A stretch of DNA of 64,000 nt from an uncultured Anaerolineales bacterium (GCA_937928015.1 CALFXA010000238.1:5010-69009), one strand, 5' to 3'; shown: positions 17,047 through 25,517, counted from the stretch's first letter. Notes: generated by a model from the letters alone, not told the origin. A program made the numbers and translations.

Positions 17047-18756
17047 ATGCAACTTCAGTTCCACCCTTATGCCATACCACTCCTAATCTCCGCCCTGGCC
17101 TCGGGGGTGGCGGCGGTTGCCGCCTGGCAGAAACGGCGACCCCAAGGAGCATCGGCACTGGCGTTTAGCCTGGGGGTGTTCACCTTCTGGGCAATCTGTT
17201 ATGCGTTGGTCTGGCTCAATGTGGACCGTGATGCACAGATATTTTGGCTGAAGGTCATGTACCTGGGCGTACTCCTGACGCCCTTCAGTTTCTTTTTTCT
17301 CGTCCTGCGTATCACCGAACGCGGACATTTCATTACCCGCCTGTCGATGGCCTTGATGCTGGTCGAGCCGTTGATCCTGTTGATCATCATCTGGACCAAC
17401 GACTCGCATCATTGGTTTCTGCGTTCCTCCATTCATTACACGACGGGAGGCTACACTTATTTCCATTGGACACGTGGCCCCGCGTATTGGTTCAATGTGG
17501 TGTATGCCTACGGATTCTTGCTGTTCAGCACCATCCTCCTGATCCGCAGTTTGTTCCACGGCGGACCATTGTTCCGCTCGCAGGCAGGAGCCTTTCTGGT
17601 CGGGACCAGCATCCCCTGGCTGATCAGCATTCTCAACCAGTTTCATTTCAGCCCTTTGCGTGACCTCGACCTGACTCCTGTGGCCTTTGCCATTTCGGGG
17701 CTGGTCTTTTATTATGCCATCTTCCACCTCGGCATGTTCGATCTCCTGCCCGTGGCGCGCAGCTTGTTGGTGGAACACATGAATGACGGCCTGATCGTGG
17801 CAGACGCATCCCTGCGTATCCTCGACATGAATCCTGCGGCAGAAAAGCTCCTGTATTTGAATGCCCGTGATGTGATCGGCAAACACGGACTGGAGGTCTT
17901 TCCCGAGTGGCGTGACCTGGCTGTCCGATTGAAAGACCTCACACGCGAATTTCGCGGCGAGGTGCCGAGTCAACGGTTGGATGGGGTTTATTTCGACATC
18001 AGCATCACGCCGCTCAAGAACCGTTCCGACTCGTCGGGATTCCTCATCCTCTTTCGCGACATCAGCGAACGCTGGAACGCCGAACAGAAACTGCGCCAGA
18101 CCAACCAGGAATTGCGCGTCCGTCTCGATGACATCCAGCGCCTGCAGAAGAAACTCCGCAAGCAGGCCACCCGCGATCCGCTCACGGATTTGTACAACCG
18201 CCGTTATCTGGAGGATGCTCTCGAACAGGAATTGGCCCGCGCCGAGCGGCAGGGGTACCCGGTCTCGATCATCATGATGGATGCAGATAAATTCAAGCGG
18301 ATCAACGACCGCTACGGCCATAAAGCCGGCGACCGCGCCCTACAATCGCTGGCGAAATTGATTAAACGGTGTACTCGCCGCAGCGACATCCCATGCCGTT
18401 ACGGCGGTGAGGAGTTCGTCATCGTACTGCCCAACACCACGCTCGAAGTGGCCTTCGAGCGTGGAGAACAAATTCGGGCGGATTTCCTGGCGGAGGAATT
18501 GTTCGGCCCGGGAACGGCGGGACAGACGTCCCTATCCATCGGCCTGGCCTATTACCCGGCGCACGGCCTGCGCGGGGAGGATGTGTTGGATGCCGCCGAT
18601 CAGGCCATGTACCGGGCCAAATCCCGGGGCGGAAACTGCGTGCTGGTGCACGAGACTCCGCTCAAAAAATCGGGGCAACCTAAAAGAAAGCCGCAATCAA
18701 GCCCCAATTCACATACAGATCATAAACCCCGATCCCGACCAAAAGCAGACCACTGA
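17047..18756 (+). CDS. Diguanylate cyclase with 7TM N-terminal and PAS domains
   Basis: A 569-residue membrane-bound signalling protein. Residues 1-225 hold seven hydrophobic helices resembling the histidine-kinase N-terminal 7TM domain. A PAS domain (about 235-345, with FLILFRDISERWNAE) and a short coiled coil lead to a GGDEF domain (about 380-545) with active site RYGGEEF. An RxxD inhibitory site (RRSD) lies five residues before it, so feedback inhibition by c-di-GMP is likely. Its last 77 bp overlap the convergent ccdA gene. Confidence 0.92.
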   Translation: MQLQFHPYAIPLLISALASGVAAVAAWQKRRPQGASALAFSLGVFTFWAICYALVWLNVDRDAQIFWLKVMYLGVLLTPFSFFFLVLRITERGHFITRLSMALMLVEPLILLIIIWTNDSHHWFLRSSIHYTTGGYTYFHWTRGPAYWFNVVYAYGFLLFSTILLIRSLFHGGPLFRSQAGAFLVGTSIPWLISILNQFHFSPLRDLDLTPVAFAISGLVFYYAIFHLGMFDLLPVARSLLVEHMNDGLIVADASLRILDMNPAAEKLLYLNARDVIGKHGLEVFPEWRDLAVRLKDLTREFRGEVPSQRLDGVYFDISITPLKNRSDSSGFLILFRDISERWNAEQKLRQTNQELRVRLDDIQRLQKKLRKQATRDPLTDLYNRRYLEDALEQELARAERQGYPVSIIMMDADKFKRINDRYGHKAGDRALQSLAKLIKRCTRRSDIPCRYGGEEFVIVLPNTTLEVAFERGEQIRADFLAEELFGPGTAGQTSLSIGLAYYPAHGLRGEDVLDAADQAMYRAKSRGGNCVLVHETPLKKSGQPKRKPQSSPNSHTDHKPRSRPKADH

Positions 18757-19348
18757 CGAGGTTGATGGCCCGGGCGTGCAGGGCAAATTGACGGGTGATC
18801 CAACGCTGCGCTGCACCCGAGAAAAAGGACAGGGCCAGCAGCGGCAGGCCAAATCCCAGCCCGAACCAAAAGAAGATGGTGAGTTTGCTCAAGGCTTCCG
18901 CTGCCGTCAGCGAGAGAGCGAAAATGCTGACCACCAGCGGACCTGAGCATGGCAGGGCAATCGGTCCATACAGCAATCCGTAGAGGAAGGCGTTGACAAA
19001 TGGATGCGAGAGCATGGGCACCTGCACCTGCGGCAATTGTTTGAACGGGTTGACGTCGAACAGTAGCAACGCGCCCAACAGGATGATAAGCAGGTCGGCG
19101 AGTGGAATGACGACCGAGAGCGCCCGCCCCACCGAAATGGACAGCAGAGCGATGATCCCGCCGAGTGCCAACATCATAGTCAGTACGCCCGCCAGCACAA
19201 AGAAGCCAAGTAGGTAGCGGCCGGGCTTGTTTTGCAGGCCTGCCTGTCCGCCGCTGAGATAAGCCAGGAACCCGGGGTATAACGGCAACACGCATGGGCT
19301 GGTGGTGGCCAGTAATCCGAGAGAGAGGGAAGTGAGGATGGTTTCCAT
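18680..19348 (-). CDS. ccdA: CcdA-type thiol-disulfide transporter
   Basis: A 222-residue polytopic protein with six hydrophobic helices and the two conserved membrane cysteines, in TTSPCVLPL near residue 19 and ALPCSGPLV near residue 134. CcdA passes electrons from cytoplasmic thioredoxin to extracytoplasmic thioredoxin-fold partners. The gene directly upstream (ending at 19401) encodes such a partner, a lipid-anchored thioredoxin-like protein, and the two should form an operon. The C-terminal 77 bp overlap the opposite-strand diguanylate cyclase gene. Confidence 0.92.
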   Translation of the reverse strand: METILTSLSLGLLATTSPCVLPLYPGFLAYLSGGQAGLQNKPGRYLLGFFVLAGVLTMMLALGGIIALLSISVGRALSVVIPLADLLIILLGALLLFDVNPFKQLPQVQVPMLSHPFVNAFLYGLLYGPIALPCSGPLVVSIFALSLTAAEALSKLTIFFWFGLGFGLPLLALSFFSGAAQRWITRQFALHARAINLVSGLLLVGIGVYDLYVNWGLIAAFF

Positions 19349-19359
19349 ATTTCGATCCA

Positions 19360-19389
19360 GGCCCTAAAGGTTTCATACCCTTTAGGGCC
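19360..19389. repeat. Hairpin between the Met-rich lipoprotein gene and ccdA
   Basis: A perfect 10-bp stem, GGCCCTAAAG / CTTTAGGGCC, with a 10-nt loop in the 52-bp gap of the operon. It has no T run in the operon direction, so RNA processing or partial attenuation is as likely as termination. Confidence 0.6.
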
Positions 19390-19400
19390 TTGGGATTTAT

Positions 19401-20129
19401 TTACATGCCTTCATCCAGGTACGGTTGGATGGCCTTCATCAGGTCATCGGCGCTCTTGATGCCGAAGGGCAACGCATGCGCCGCGCCGTGACGGTCGATG
19501 ATCACGATGGGAGTGGAGGGCGGGTTGAGGAACTGGTCACCGTATTGGGCGGCGATGTCGCGCGCCACGTCTGCCGAGGCCACGGCGTAGTACCAGTCGA
19601 AGTTATTGTCCGCCGCGTACCCCTTGAGTTGGTCGGCATTTTCGTTCAGGTCGATATCCAGACCCACGCTGACGAAGTCGTCGCGCATGCCAAGCATCTC
19701 ATGCAGCGCCTTGACCTGTCCCTGTTGCTTGAGACAGTTGGAACACCAAACCGCCATCGTCTCGACCAGTACCACCTTGCCTTTGAAGTCGTTGATCGTG
19801 AACGCTTCACCCGTGTGGACATTCGTCAGCGTTGCGCTGAACCAGGCAGGAGCCTCCATCATTGCGTCATCGGAGGATGAGTCCATCATGGCGTCGGGCG
19901 TGGGGGTGTCGTGCATCATCATGGCATCAGGGGTAGGAGTCTCATGCATCATCATCGAATCAGGCGTGGCCGTCTCGTGCATCATCATGGGGTCTTCCGT
20001 GGGTTGATCCATCATGATTTCTGCAGTCGGCTTGTCCATCATCGCTTCGGGCGTGGAGGGTGCGCCGCAGGCAGCCAGCGTCAGGCTGAGGCCGAGCAGC
20101 AGGGAAAACAGGATATTTCGGGATTTCAT
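19401..20129 (-). CDS. Met-rich thioredoxin-like lipoprotein
   Basis: A 242-residue lipoprotein with lipobox Cys21 (LAAC). Residues 30-91 contain 17 methionines in MM and MMMH clusters, including three 11-residue repeats (MMMHETATPDS, MMMHETPTPDA, MMMHDTPTPDA). Residues about 95-242 form a TlpA/AhpC-type thioredoxin fold with redox motif W128-CSNC and a cis-Pro in PPSTPIV. It would act outside the membrane, re-reduced by the downstream CcdA. The Met tract could buffer oxidants or bind Cu(I). Genes for methionine sulfoxide reductase MsrPQ lie 2.7 kb away. AAGGAG precedes the chosen start by 8-9 nt. Confidence 0.85.
   Translation of the reverse strand: MKSRNILFSLLLGLSLTLAACGAPSTPEAMMDKPTAEIMMDQPTEDPMMMHETATPDSMMMHETPTPDAMMMHDTPTPDAMMDSSSDDAMMEAPAWFSATLTNVHTGEAFTINDFKGKVVLVETMAVWCSNCLKQQGQVKALHEMLGMRDDFVSVGLDIDLNENADQLKGYAADNNFDWYYAVASADVARDIAAQYGDQFLNPPSTPIVIIDRHGAAHALPFGIKSADDLMKAIQPYLDEGM
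19890..19988 (-). repeat. 33-bp coding repeat, three copies (MMMHxTxTPDx)
   Basis: Three consecutive 33-bp units inside the lipoprotein gene encode the 11-residue Met/His repeat at residues 48-80. Partial units with MMD and MME flank them. Unit number may vary between strains. Confidence 0.85.
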
Positions 20130-20178
20130 TAGGTCGTCTCCTTTGTGAGTTGATGGTCGGCATGATAGCAAGCCCATC

Positions 20179-20238
20179 TTAAGAAAATCCTGCCGAATGC
20201 TTACGAAACTCTGAAGCACAATCGATGACCGTAAGAAA
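20179..20238. promoter_or_regulatory. Putative response-regulator boxes in the divergent promoter
   Basis: Boxes TTAAGAAA (20179-20186), TTACGAAA (20201-20208, 22 bp later) and GTAAGAAA (20231-20238) lie between the Met-rich lipoprotein gene and the response-regulator gene. Read on the minus strand they are TTTCTTAA, TTTCGTAA and TTTCTTAC. TTTCGTAA occurs twice more at 22208-22226. OmpR-type regulators commonly bind repeats spaced by about 11 bp. Assignment is inference. Confidence 0.45.
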
Positions 20239-20280
20239 TCCTTAATAACTTCGCGGGGACATTCAGGTATCATTGAAGCG

Positions 20281-20973
20281 ATGAACGAGAAACGCATCCT
20301 GATCGTGGAAGATGAACCCAGCATCGCCGAGGTGGTGGGACTATACCTGCAGCGGGCGGGATACAGCATCCAGACCGCCGCCGACGGGAAACAGGCCATG
20401 ACTCTCCTCGAGCGCGGAATCCCCGACCTGGTGGTGATGGATCTTATGCTACCCGAGATCGATGGCCTGTCGCTGACCCGCTGGCTGCGCGAACGCTCCG
20501 ATGTGCCGGTCATCATGTTGACGGCGCGCCGCGAGGAGATTGACCGCATCGCGGGCCTCGAAATGGGCGCGGACGATTACGTCATCAAACCGTTCAGCCC
20601 GCAGGAATTGGTCAGCCGTGTGCGGGCGGTGTTGCGCCGCACGAAACGGGAGCAGGCCGAGGTCGAGGCGGAGCGCGCTCTTGAATTCGAAGGGCTGCTC
20701 ATCGATCCCCGTAGCCGCACGGTCACGGTGACAGGGTCGCCCGTCGAGTTGACCGCCAAGGAGTTTGACATGCTCTACCTGCTGGCGCGGCATCCACGCC
20801 AGGTGTTCACGCGCGAGCAATTACTCGAACGCGTGTGGGGCGGCGCGGAATATATCGATGCGGGCACGGTCACGGTGCATGTCCGCCGCCTGCGCGAAAA
20901 AATCGAAAGCGATCCATCCAAGCCTGTGCGCCTGTTGACCGTGTGGGGCGTGGGCTATAAGTTCGAACCATGA
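20281..20973 (+). CDS. OmpR-family response regulator
   Basis: A 230-residue regulator. The receiver domain has the acidic pocket E10/D11, phospho-acceptor D54 (VVMDLMLPE) and the conserved Lys in IKPFSP. The winged-helix DNA-binding domain occupies about 130-228. It overlaps the sensor kinase gene by 4 bp. A TATCAT -10 box ends 7 nt before the ATG and no Shine-Dalgarno site is present, so the transcript may be leaderless. Context (MsrPQ and thioredoxin lipoproteins on both sides) suggests a redox or chlorine-stress regulator comparable in role to HprR. The target genes are inferred. Confidence 0.93.
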   Translation: MNEKRILIVEDEPSIAEVVGLYLQRAGYSIQTAADGKQAMTLLERGIPDLVVMDLMLPEIDGLSLTRWLRERSDVPVIMLTARREEIDRIAGLEMGADDYVIKPFSPQELVSRVRAVLRRTKREQAEVEAERALEFEGLLIDPRSRTVTVTGSPVELTAKEFDMLYLLARHPRQVFTREQLLERVWGGAEYIDAGTVTVHVRRLREKIESDPSKPVRLLTVWGVGYKFEP

Positions 20974-22193
20974 AACCTTCCTCCCTCCCCATCCGATTTG
21001 CCCTTGGCATTTTGCTGATCGTGGCCGTGTCATTGGTTATTTTCAAGATGATGATGGCCCCGCCGCTAGTCGAATTAGGCCTGATGGCGCTCTTTCTGGG
21101 CATCACCGCGCTGGCTTCGGCGCTGGCGGGCTACGGCGCCTACCGCCTCGGCTGGCTGACTCGTTCCTCGTCCATGCGCTGGACCCTGTTGGGTGGATAT
21201 GCCCTGTCCAGCCTGCTGACCTTCTTCAACGTTTGGTTCTCGGCGCAGATGATGTTTGCCAGTCAGCATGACCTGCTGCTGGCCATTGTGCTGTTGATCT
21301 TCGCGGGCGGCATGGCGATGGCGTTGGGATACTTCCTCTCGACCACCATTACCGAGCGCGTACACTTGTTGAAGGAAGCCGCCGAACGACTGGCCGACGG
21401 GCAGCTCGATACGCGCGTCCCCGTCAACGGGCGCGACGAGGTGGCGGCCCTGGCCGAGGCCTTCAACCAAATGGCGGCCCGCCTCGAAGCCGCCGACCAG
21501 AAGCAGCGTGAACTCGAACGCCTGCGCGCCGACCTGATCGCCTGGGTGGGACATGATCTGCAAACGCCGCTGGCCTCGATCCGCGCCATTTTGGAGGCCC
21601 TGGCCGACGGCGTGGTGGATGAACCGCAAACCGTCCGCCGCTACTTGCAGACCGCCCAGCGCGATGTGCGCGCCCTCTCTGCGCTGATCGATGACCTATT
21701 CCAGATGGCCCAGCTCGATGCAGGCGGCCTGCCGCTCGATCGCACCGAATCGTCTCTGACCGATTTGATCTCCGACACACTCGAATCGTTCTCGGCATTA
21801 GCGGCGCAGCAATCCGTGGGCCTGGCGGGGGATGCCGACCCGAACATCGATCCCGTGTTCATGGATACACAGCGCATTGGACGCGTGCTCAACAACTTGG
21901 TTGGCAACGCACTGCGGCACACGCCGGCCGGTGGACAGGTGACGATCACGGCACGGCGAACAGGCTCAGGCGTCGAAATCTGTGTGAGCGATACGGGCGA
22001 AGGCATCCGTCCCGAGGACCTTCCACATCTCTTCGAGCGGTTCTATCGCGGCGAGAAATCACGCAGCCGACGGTCGGGAGGGGCGGGCCTGGGGCTGGCC
22101 ATCGCGCGCGGCATCGTCGAAGCGCACGGCGGGAGCATGCGCGTCGTCAGCGAGCCGGGCCAGGGCGCCGCGTTCTCCTTCACCCTTCCTTAA
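20970..22193 (+). CDS. Sensor histidine kinase with HAMP domain
   Basis: A 407-residue membrane kinase with four hydrophobic segments in residues 8-125, a HAMP domain (about 120-172), HisKA with phospho-acceptor H195 (WVGHDLQTP), and a HATPase_c domain with N box NNLVGNALRH, G1 box DTGEGI and G2 box GGAGLGLAIARG. Almost no extracytoplasmic sensing domain is present, so it likely senses within the membrane, via HAMP-adjacent thiol/Met residues, or through a partner. Several Met residues (KMMMAPP, QMMF) lie near the membrane. It is coupled to the response regulator by a 4-bp overlap. Confidence 0.93.
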   Translation: MKPSSLPIRFALGILLIVAVSLVIFKMMMAPPLVELGLMALFLGITALASALAGYGAYRLGWLTRSSSMRWTLLGGYALSSLLTFFNVWFSAQMMFASQHDLLLAIVLLIFAGGMAMALGYFLSTTITERVHLLKEAAERLADGQLDTRVPVNGRDEVAALAEAFNQMAARLEAADQKQRELERLRADLIAWVGHDLQTPLASIRAILEALADGVVDEPQTVRRYLQTAQRDVRALSALIDDLFQMAQLDAGGLPLDRTESSLTDLISDTLESFSALAAQQSVGLAGDADPNIDPVFMDTQRIGRVLNNLVGNALRHTPAGGQVTITARRTGSGVEICVSDTGEGIRPEDLPHLFERFYRGEKSRSRRSGGAGLGLAIARGIVEAHGGSMRVVSEPGQGAAFSFTLP

Positions 22194-22207
22194 CCAACTT
22201 CTCAGTC

Positions 22208-22226
22208 TTTCGTAATTCTTTCGTAA
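22208..22226 (+). promoter_or_regulatory. Direct repeat TTTCGTAA x2 upstream of the trx-msrPQ operon
   Basis: Two perfect TTTCGTAA boxes with an 11-bp period between the kinase stop and the thioredoxin lipoprotein start. The spacing is the usual one for OmpR/PhoB-type regulators, and the box also occurs in the divergent region near 20201. Confidence 0.55.
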
Positions 22227-22266
22227 GGAAGATTCCTTACAATCGTTCCATCAAGGAGACGAACCG

Positions 22267-22797
22267 ATGAGACGATTGCTGCCTGGCTTCCTCCTGCTCG
22301 TGCTGACGGGATGCTCCGTCATCGCGAGCCCGATTACTCCCTCTTCCCTCTCGGACCTTGGGCCGGCTCCCGAGTTGACCAGCGACACCTGGCTGAACGT
22401 CGATGCTCCGTTGCGGCTGGCCGACCTGCGCGGCAAGGTGGTGCTGCTCGACATGTGGACCTTCGGCTGTATCAATTGTCAGCATGTGATTCCCTCGTTG
22501 AAGGAATGGCACAGCAAGTATAAGGACCAAGGCTTGGTCGTGATCGGTAACCACTACCCTGAGTTCGACTACGAAGCCGACCTCGACAATTTGAAAGCGG
22601 CCATTGCACGTGAAGACATCGAGTATGCTGTGGCGCAGGATAACAACGGCGATACCTGGCGGGCTTATCGTAACCGCTACTGGCCCACCCTGTATCTGAT
22701 CGACAAACAAGGCCGCATCCGTTACATTCACATCGGCGAAGGTTCCTACCCAGAGACTGAAGCGGCCATTCAGGCCTTACTGTCAGAAAACGAATAG
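22267..22797 (+). CDS. Thioredoxin-like (TlpA/DipZ-type) lipoprotein
   Basis: A 176-residue lipoprotein with lipobox Cys16 (VLTGC) and a thioredoxin fold containing C68-INC-71 after WTFG. That sequence resembles the C-terminal domain of DipZ-type proteins, which have WTFxCxNC. It would act outside the membrane and probably receives electrons from CcdA. AAGGAG lies 7 nt before the ATG. The msrP start is 10 bp past its stop, so the two are co-transcribed. The pairing suggests thiol-dependent help in methionine or cysteine repair in the cell envelope. Confidence 0.88.
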   Translation: MRRLLPGFLLLVLTGCSVIASPITPSSLSDLGPAPELTSDTWLNVDAPLRLADLRGKVVLLDMWTFGCINCQHVIPSLKEWHSKYKDQGLVVIGNHYPEFDYEADLDNLKAAIAREDIEYAVAQDNNGDTWRAYRNRYWPTLYLIDKQGRIRYIHIGEGSYPETEAAIQALLSENE

Positions 22798-22806
22798 AGG
22801 TTGATT

Positions 22807-23757
22807 ATGGAAAACAAATACAAATCCGTTCCCGTTCTCCCCTCCGAGATCACCCCCAAGTCGCTGTACCTCTCGCGGCGTGACTTCATCAAAGCTGCGG
22901 GACTGGCGGCCGGCTCGGCTCTGTTGGCGGCCTGCGCCCCGCAGGTGACCGCCACCTCGTCGGCGCCCGCACCCCAGGCAGACGGTCAGACCGATGAATT
23001 GGGCGGCACTGTCAACACCTTCGAGGACATCACCAACTACAACAACTACTACGAGTTCACCACCGACAAGCAGGGTGTCGCGCCCATGTCACAGGAGTTT
23101 AAATCCAGCCCGTGGACCGTGGAGGTGAGTGGACTGGTCAACAAGCCCAAGACCTACGGCATCGAAGACCTGCTCAAGAAGTTCACGCAGGAGGAGCGCA
23201 TCTACCGGCTGCGCTGTGTGGAGGCCTGGAGCATGGTCATCCCGTGGACAGGCTTTACCCTGGCTAGTTTGCTCAAGGAGGTCGAGCCGACCTCCGACGC
23301 GAAGTTCGTCCGCTTCGAGACGATCTATCGTCCCGACGAGATGCCCGGACAGAAATCAGGTTTCTACCCCTGGCCCTATCAGGAAGGCCTGCGCCTCGAC
23401 GAGGCCATGAATGATCTGACCCTTCTCGCCACAGGCCTGTATGGGGAGCCGATGCCCAACCCGAACGGCGCGCCCATCCGATTGGTGGTGCCGTGGAAAT
23501 ACGGTTTCAAGTCGATCAAATCCATCATCAAGATCGAGCTGGTCGCCGAGCAGCCATCCACTTTTTGGAATGACCTGGCGGCCAACGAATATGGTTTCTA
23601 CTCCAACGTCAATCCCGCCCGTTCGCACCCGCGCTGGTCGCAGACCACGGAACGCCGCATTGGCGAGTTCTCCCGCCGCGCCACCCTGCCTTTCAACGGC
23701 TATGGCGAGCAGGTCGCGCACCTGTACGACGGCATGGACTTGATGGTGGATTATTAG
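22807..23757 (+). CDS. msrP: Protein-methionine-sulfoxide reductase, catalytic subunit
   Basis: A 316-residue molybdopterin enzyme of the MsrP (YedY) family that reduces methionine sulfoxide in extracytoplasmic proteins. A Tat signal (SRRDFIKAAGLAAGSALLAAC) exports the folded cofactor protein and ends in a possible lipobox. C137 in LRCVEAWSM is the Mo ligand, followed by PWTGF and the RPDEMPGQ segment. The ATG at 22807 follows AGAGG by 7 nt. A TTG six bases earlier is less likely. MsrQ follows. Electrons come from the quinone pool or flavin through MsrQ haem. Confidence 0.95.
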   Translation: MENKYKSVPVLPSEITPKSLYLSRRDFIKAAGLAAGSALLAACAPQVTATSSAPAPQADGQTDELGGTVNTFEDITNYNNYYEFTTDKQGVAPMSQEFKSSPWTVEVSGLVNKPKTYGIEDLLKKFTQEERIYRLRCVEAWSMVIPWTGFTLASLLKEVEPTSDAKFVRFETIYRPDEMPGQKSGFYPWPYQEGLRLDEAMNDLTLLATGLYGEPMPNPNGAPIRLVVPWKYGFKSIKSIIKIELVAEQPSTFWNDLAANEYGFYSNVNPARSHPRWSQTTERRIGEFSRRATLPFNGYGEQVAHLYDGMDLMVDY

Positions 23758-23816
23758 TTGAGTGTGGGCACGGCGAGCAGATGGTTCAAGCAGAAGCTGT
23801 GCCCCAATCAGTCATC

Positions 23817-24500
23817 ATGAAAAACTTTTTTCAACGTTACACCCCGCTCCAGATCATCATGCACATCGGCGCATGGTTTCCCCTTGCACGCCTTGTCTTC
23901 GATTTTCTGACGGATAACCTGACGGCCAATCCCATCCAGGCCATGGAACAACGCACGGGGCGCGCCGCCGTCACCTTACTGCTGCTCTCGCTGGCCTGCA
24001 CACCGATGAATACCCTCTTCGGTTGGAAGGAACCGCTCAAGCGCCGTCGCGCCCTGGGGCTGTACGCCTTCTTGTACGCCACCGTCCATGTCCTGATCTT
24101 CCTCGATCTGGATTTTGGCCTGGCCTGGAGTCTTATCATCCAGACCGTGTTCCAAAAGCCCTATATCATCGTTGGCATGACGGCCTTCCTGCTGCTCATC
24201 CCGTTGGCCGTCACCTCGTTCGATGTGTGGAAAATCCGCCTGAAGAAGAACTGGAAGCGCCTGCATCAGGTCGTTTACTTTATCGCCCCACTGGTGATCC
24301 TGCATTATGGCTGGAGCAAGAAAGGCACCTTCCTCGCTTTGCAGGGCGACATCGTCCGCCCGCTGGTGTATGGACTGGTTCTCCTGCTCCTGTTGATCTT
24401 CCGCCTGCCGCCCGTCCGCCGCGCTCTGGCTTCGCTGCGGGACCGACTCCTGCTCCCGTTGCTCAGGCCGAAGTCCCAGCCCAAGCCTACTTCCGAGTAA
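23817..24500 (+). CDS. msrQ: MsrPQ system haem-binding membrane subunit
   Basis: A 227-residue integral membrane b-type cytochrome of the MsrQ (YedZ) / ferric-reductase-like family with about six TM helices. Family blocks: HIGAWFPLARL, NPIQAMEQRTGRAA, LSLACTPMNT, RRALGLYAFLYATVHVLIF (haem His) and WKRLHQVVYFIAPLVILHY (two haem His). It passes electrons to MsrP. The start MKNFFQRY aligns with family N-termini. An ATG 36 bp upstream is possible, and neither start has a clear ribosome site. It is the last gene of the operon and is followed by a terminator. Confidence 0.93.
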   Translation: MKNFFQRYTPLQIIMHIGAWFPLARLVFDFLTDNLTANPIQAMEQRTGRAAVTLLLLSLACTPMNTLFGWKEPLKRRRALGLYAFLYATVHVLIFLDLDFGLAWSLIIQTVFQKPYIIVGMTAFLLLIPLAVTSFDVWKIRLKKNWKRLHQVVYFIAPLVILHYGWSKKGTFLALQGDIVRPLVYGLVLLLLLIFRLPPVRRALASLRDRLLLPLLRPKSQPKPTSE

Positions 24501-24507
24501 ACAATCA

Positions 24508-24540
24508 GCGCGAGACATTGTCTCGCGCTTCATTTTTTTC
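24508..24540 (+). terminator. Terminator of the msrPQ operon
   Basis: Stem GCGCGAGAC / GTCTCGCGC, 3-nt loop, followed by TTCATTTTTTT. It lies 8 bp after the msrQ stop. Confidence 0.9.
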
Positions 24541-24621
24541 TCCTGAAATAAGGATGAATCACACATAGCCGGTATGACCTGCACGGCATAAAATGAAGTT
24601 AATCATTTTTTGGAGGTCATC

Positions 24622-25458
24622 ATGGTTAGAATCATCGCGGACACCACCTGCGGCCTGCCGCGCCAGATGCTTGTCGAACGCGGGATCCCGCTCATCCCCC
24701 AGATCGTGGTCTTTGGAGACGATACCTACCACGACGACACCGAACTCGGCACCGCCGCCTTCCTTGAAAAACTCAAGGCCTCGGCTTCCCTGCCCAAGAC
24801 CTCGGCCCCCGAGCCGACGCTGTATCATCCCATCTTTCGCCAGGCCGCGGAAAAGGGTGAGTCCATCGTGGTGGTTGCGCCGACGGCTAAAGCCAGCGGC
24901 ACCGTCCGCTCGGCGCAGACTGCCGCCCAGGATTTTCCAGATGTCGATGTCCACATCGTGGATACGCAGACCATTTCCTGCAACCTCGGCTCGCTGGTCC
25001 TGGTGGCTGACGATATGGCAAAGGCGGGCAAGTCCGCTGACGAGATCGTGGCGAAGCTGAATGATCTGATTCCCCGTGGACGCCTGTATTTTTTGGTGGA
25101 TACGCTCGAATATCTGGCCAAGGGCGGACGCATCGGCGGCGCGAAGAAATTGCTGGCCGAGCTGCTTGAGATCAAACCCATCCTGCAGGTCAAGAACGGA
25201 CAGGTCGAACCCTTCGAGCAGCAGCGCACCAAGAAGCGCGCCACGGCCCGCCTGATCGAGGTGGCTGTCGAACAGTGCAAGGGCGGCGCGGACTCTCACC
25301 TGTGTCTGCTCCAAGTCCGCGCAGAGGAGGAGGCGCGGGCGCTGGCGGCCGAGTTGAAGACCCGCATCCCCGTTCAGGAAATCCCCATTTACGAGCTGCC
25401 GCCTGCCATCGTGGTCCACTCCGGGCCCGGAGCGCTGGGGGTGGGCTTCTTCGTCTAA
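24622..25458 (+). CDS. DegV family protein
   Basis: A 278-residue cytoplasmic fatty-acid-binding protein of the DegV/FakB family. N-terminal IIADTTCGLP and the KTSAPEP loop, the DTLEYLAKGGRIG motif and the C-terminal HSGPGALGVGFF end are family signatures. FakB-type members present fatty acids to a FakA kinase. No fakA-like gene is in the window, so the partner must be elsewhere. GGAGG lies 7 nt before the ATG. It is monocistronic between a terminator and the yebC promoter. Confidence 0.92.
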   Translation: MVRIIADTTCGLPRQMLVERGIPLIPQIVVFGDDTYHDDTELGTAAFLEKLKASASLPKTSAPEPTLYHPIFRQAAEKGESIVVVAPTAKASGTVRSAQTAAQDFPDVDVHIVDTQTISCNLGSLVLVADDMAKAGKSADEIVAKLNDLIPRGRLYFLVDTLEYLAKGGRIGGAKKLLAELLEIKPILQVKNGQVEPFEQQRTKKRATARLIEVAVEQCKGGADSHLCLLQVRAEEEARALAAELKTRIPVQEIPIYELPPAIVVHSGPGALGVGFFV

Positions 25459-25517
25459 TGGTATAATTTCGCCGCTAATTTTCAAAATTCCCACGCTTGT
25501 GGCGCAAGGAGATTGTC

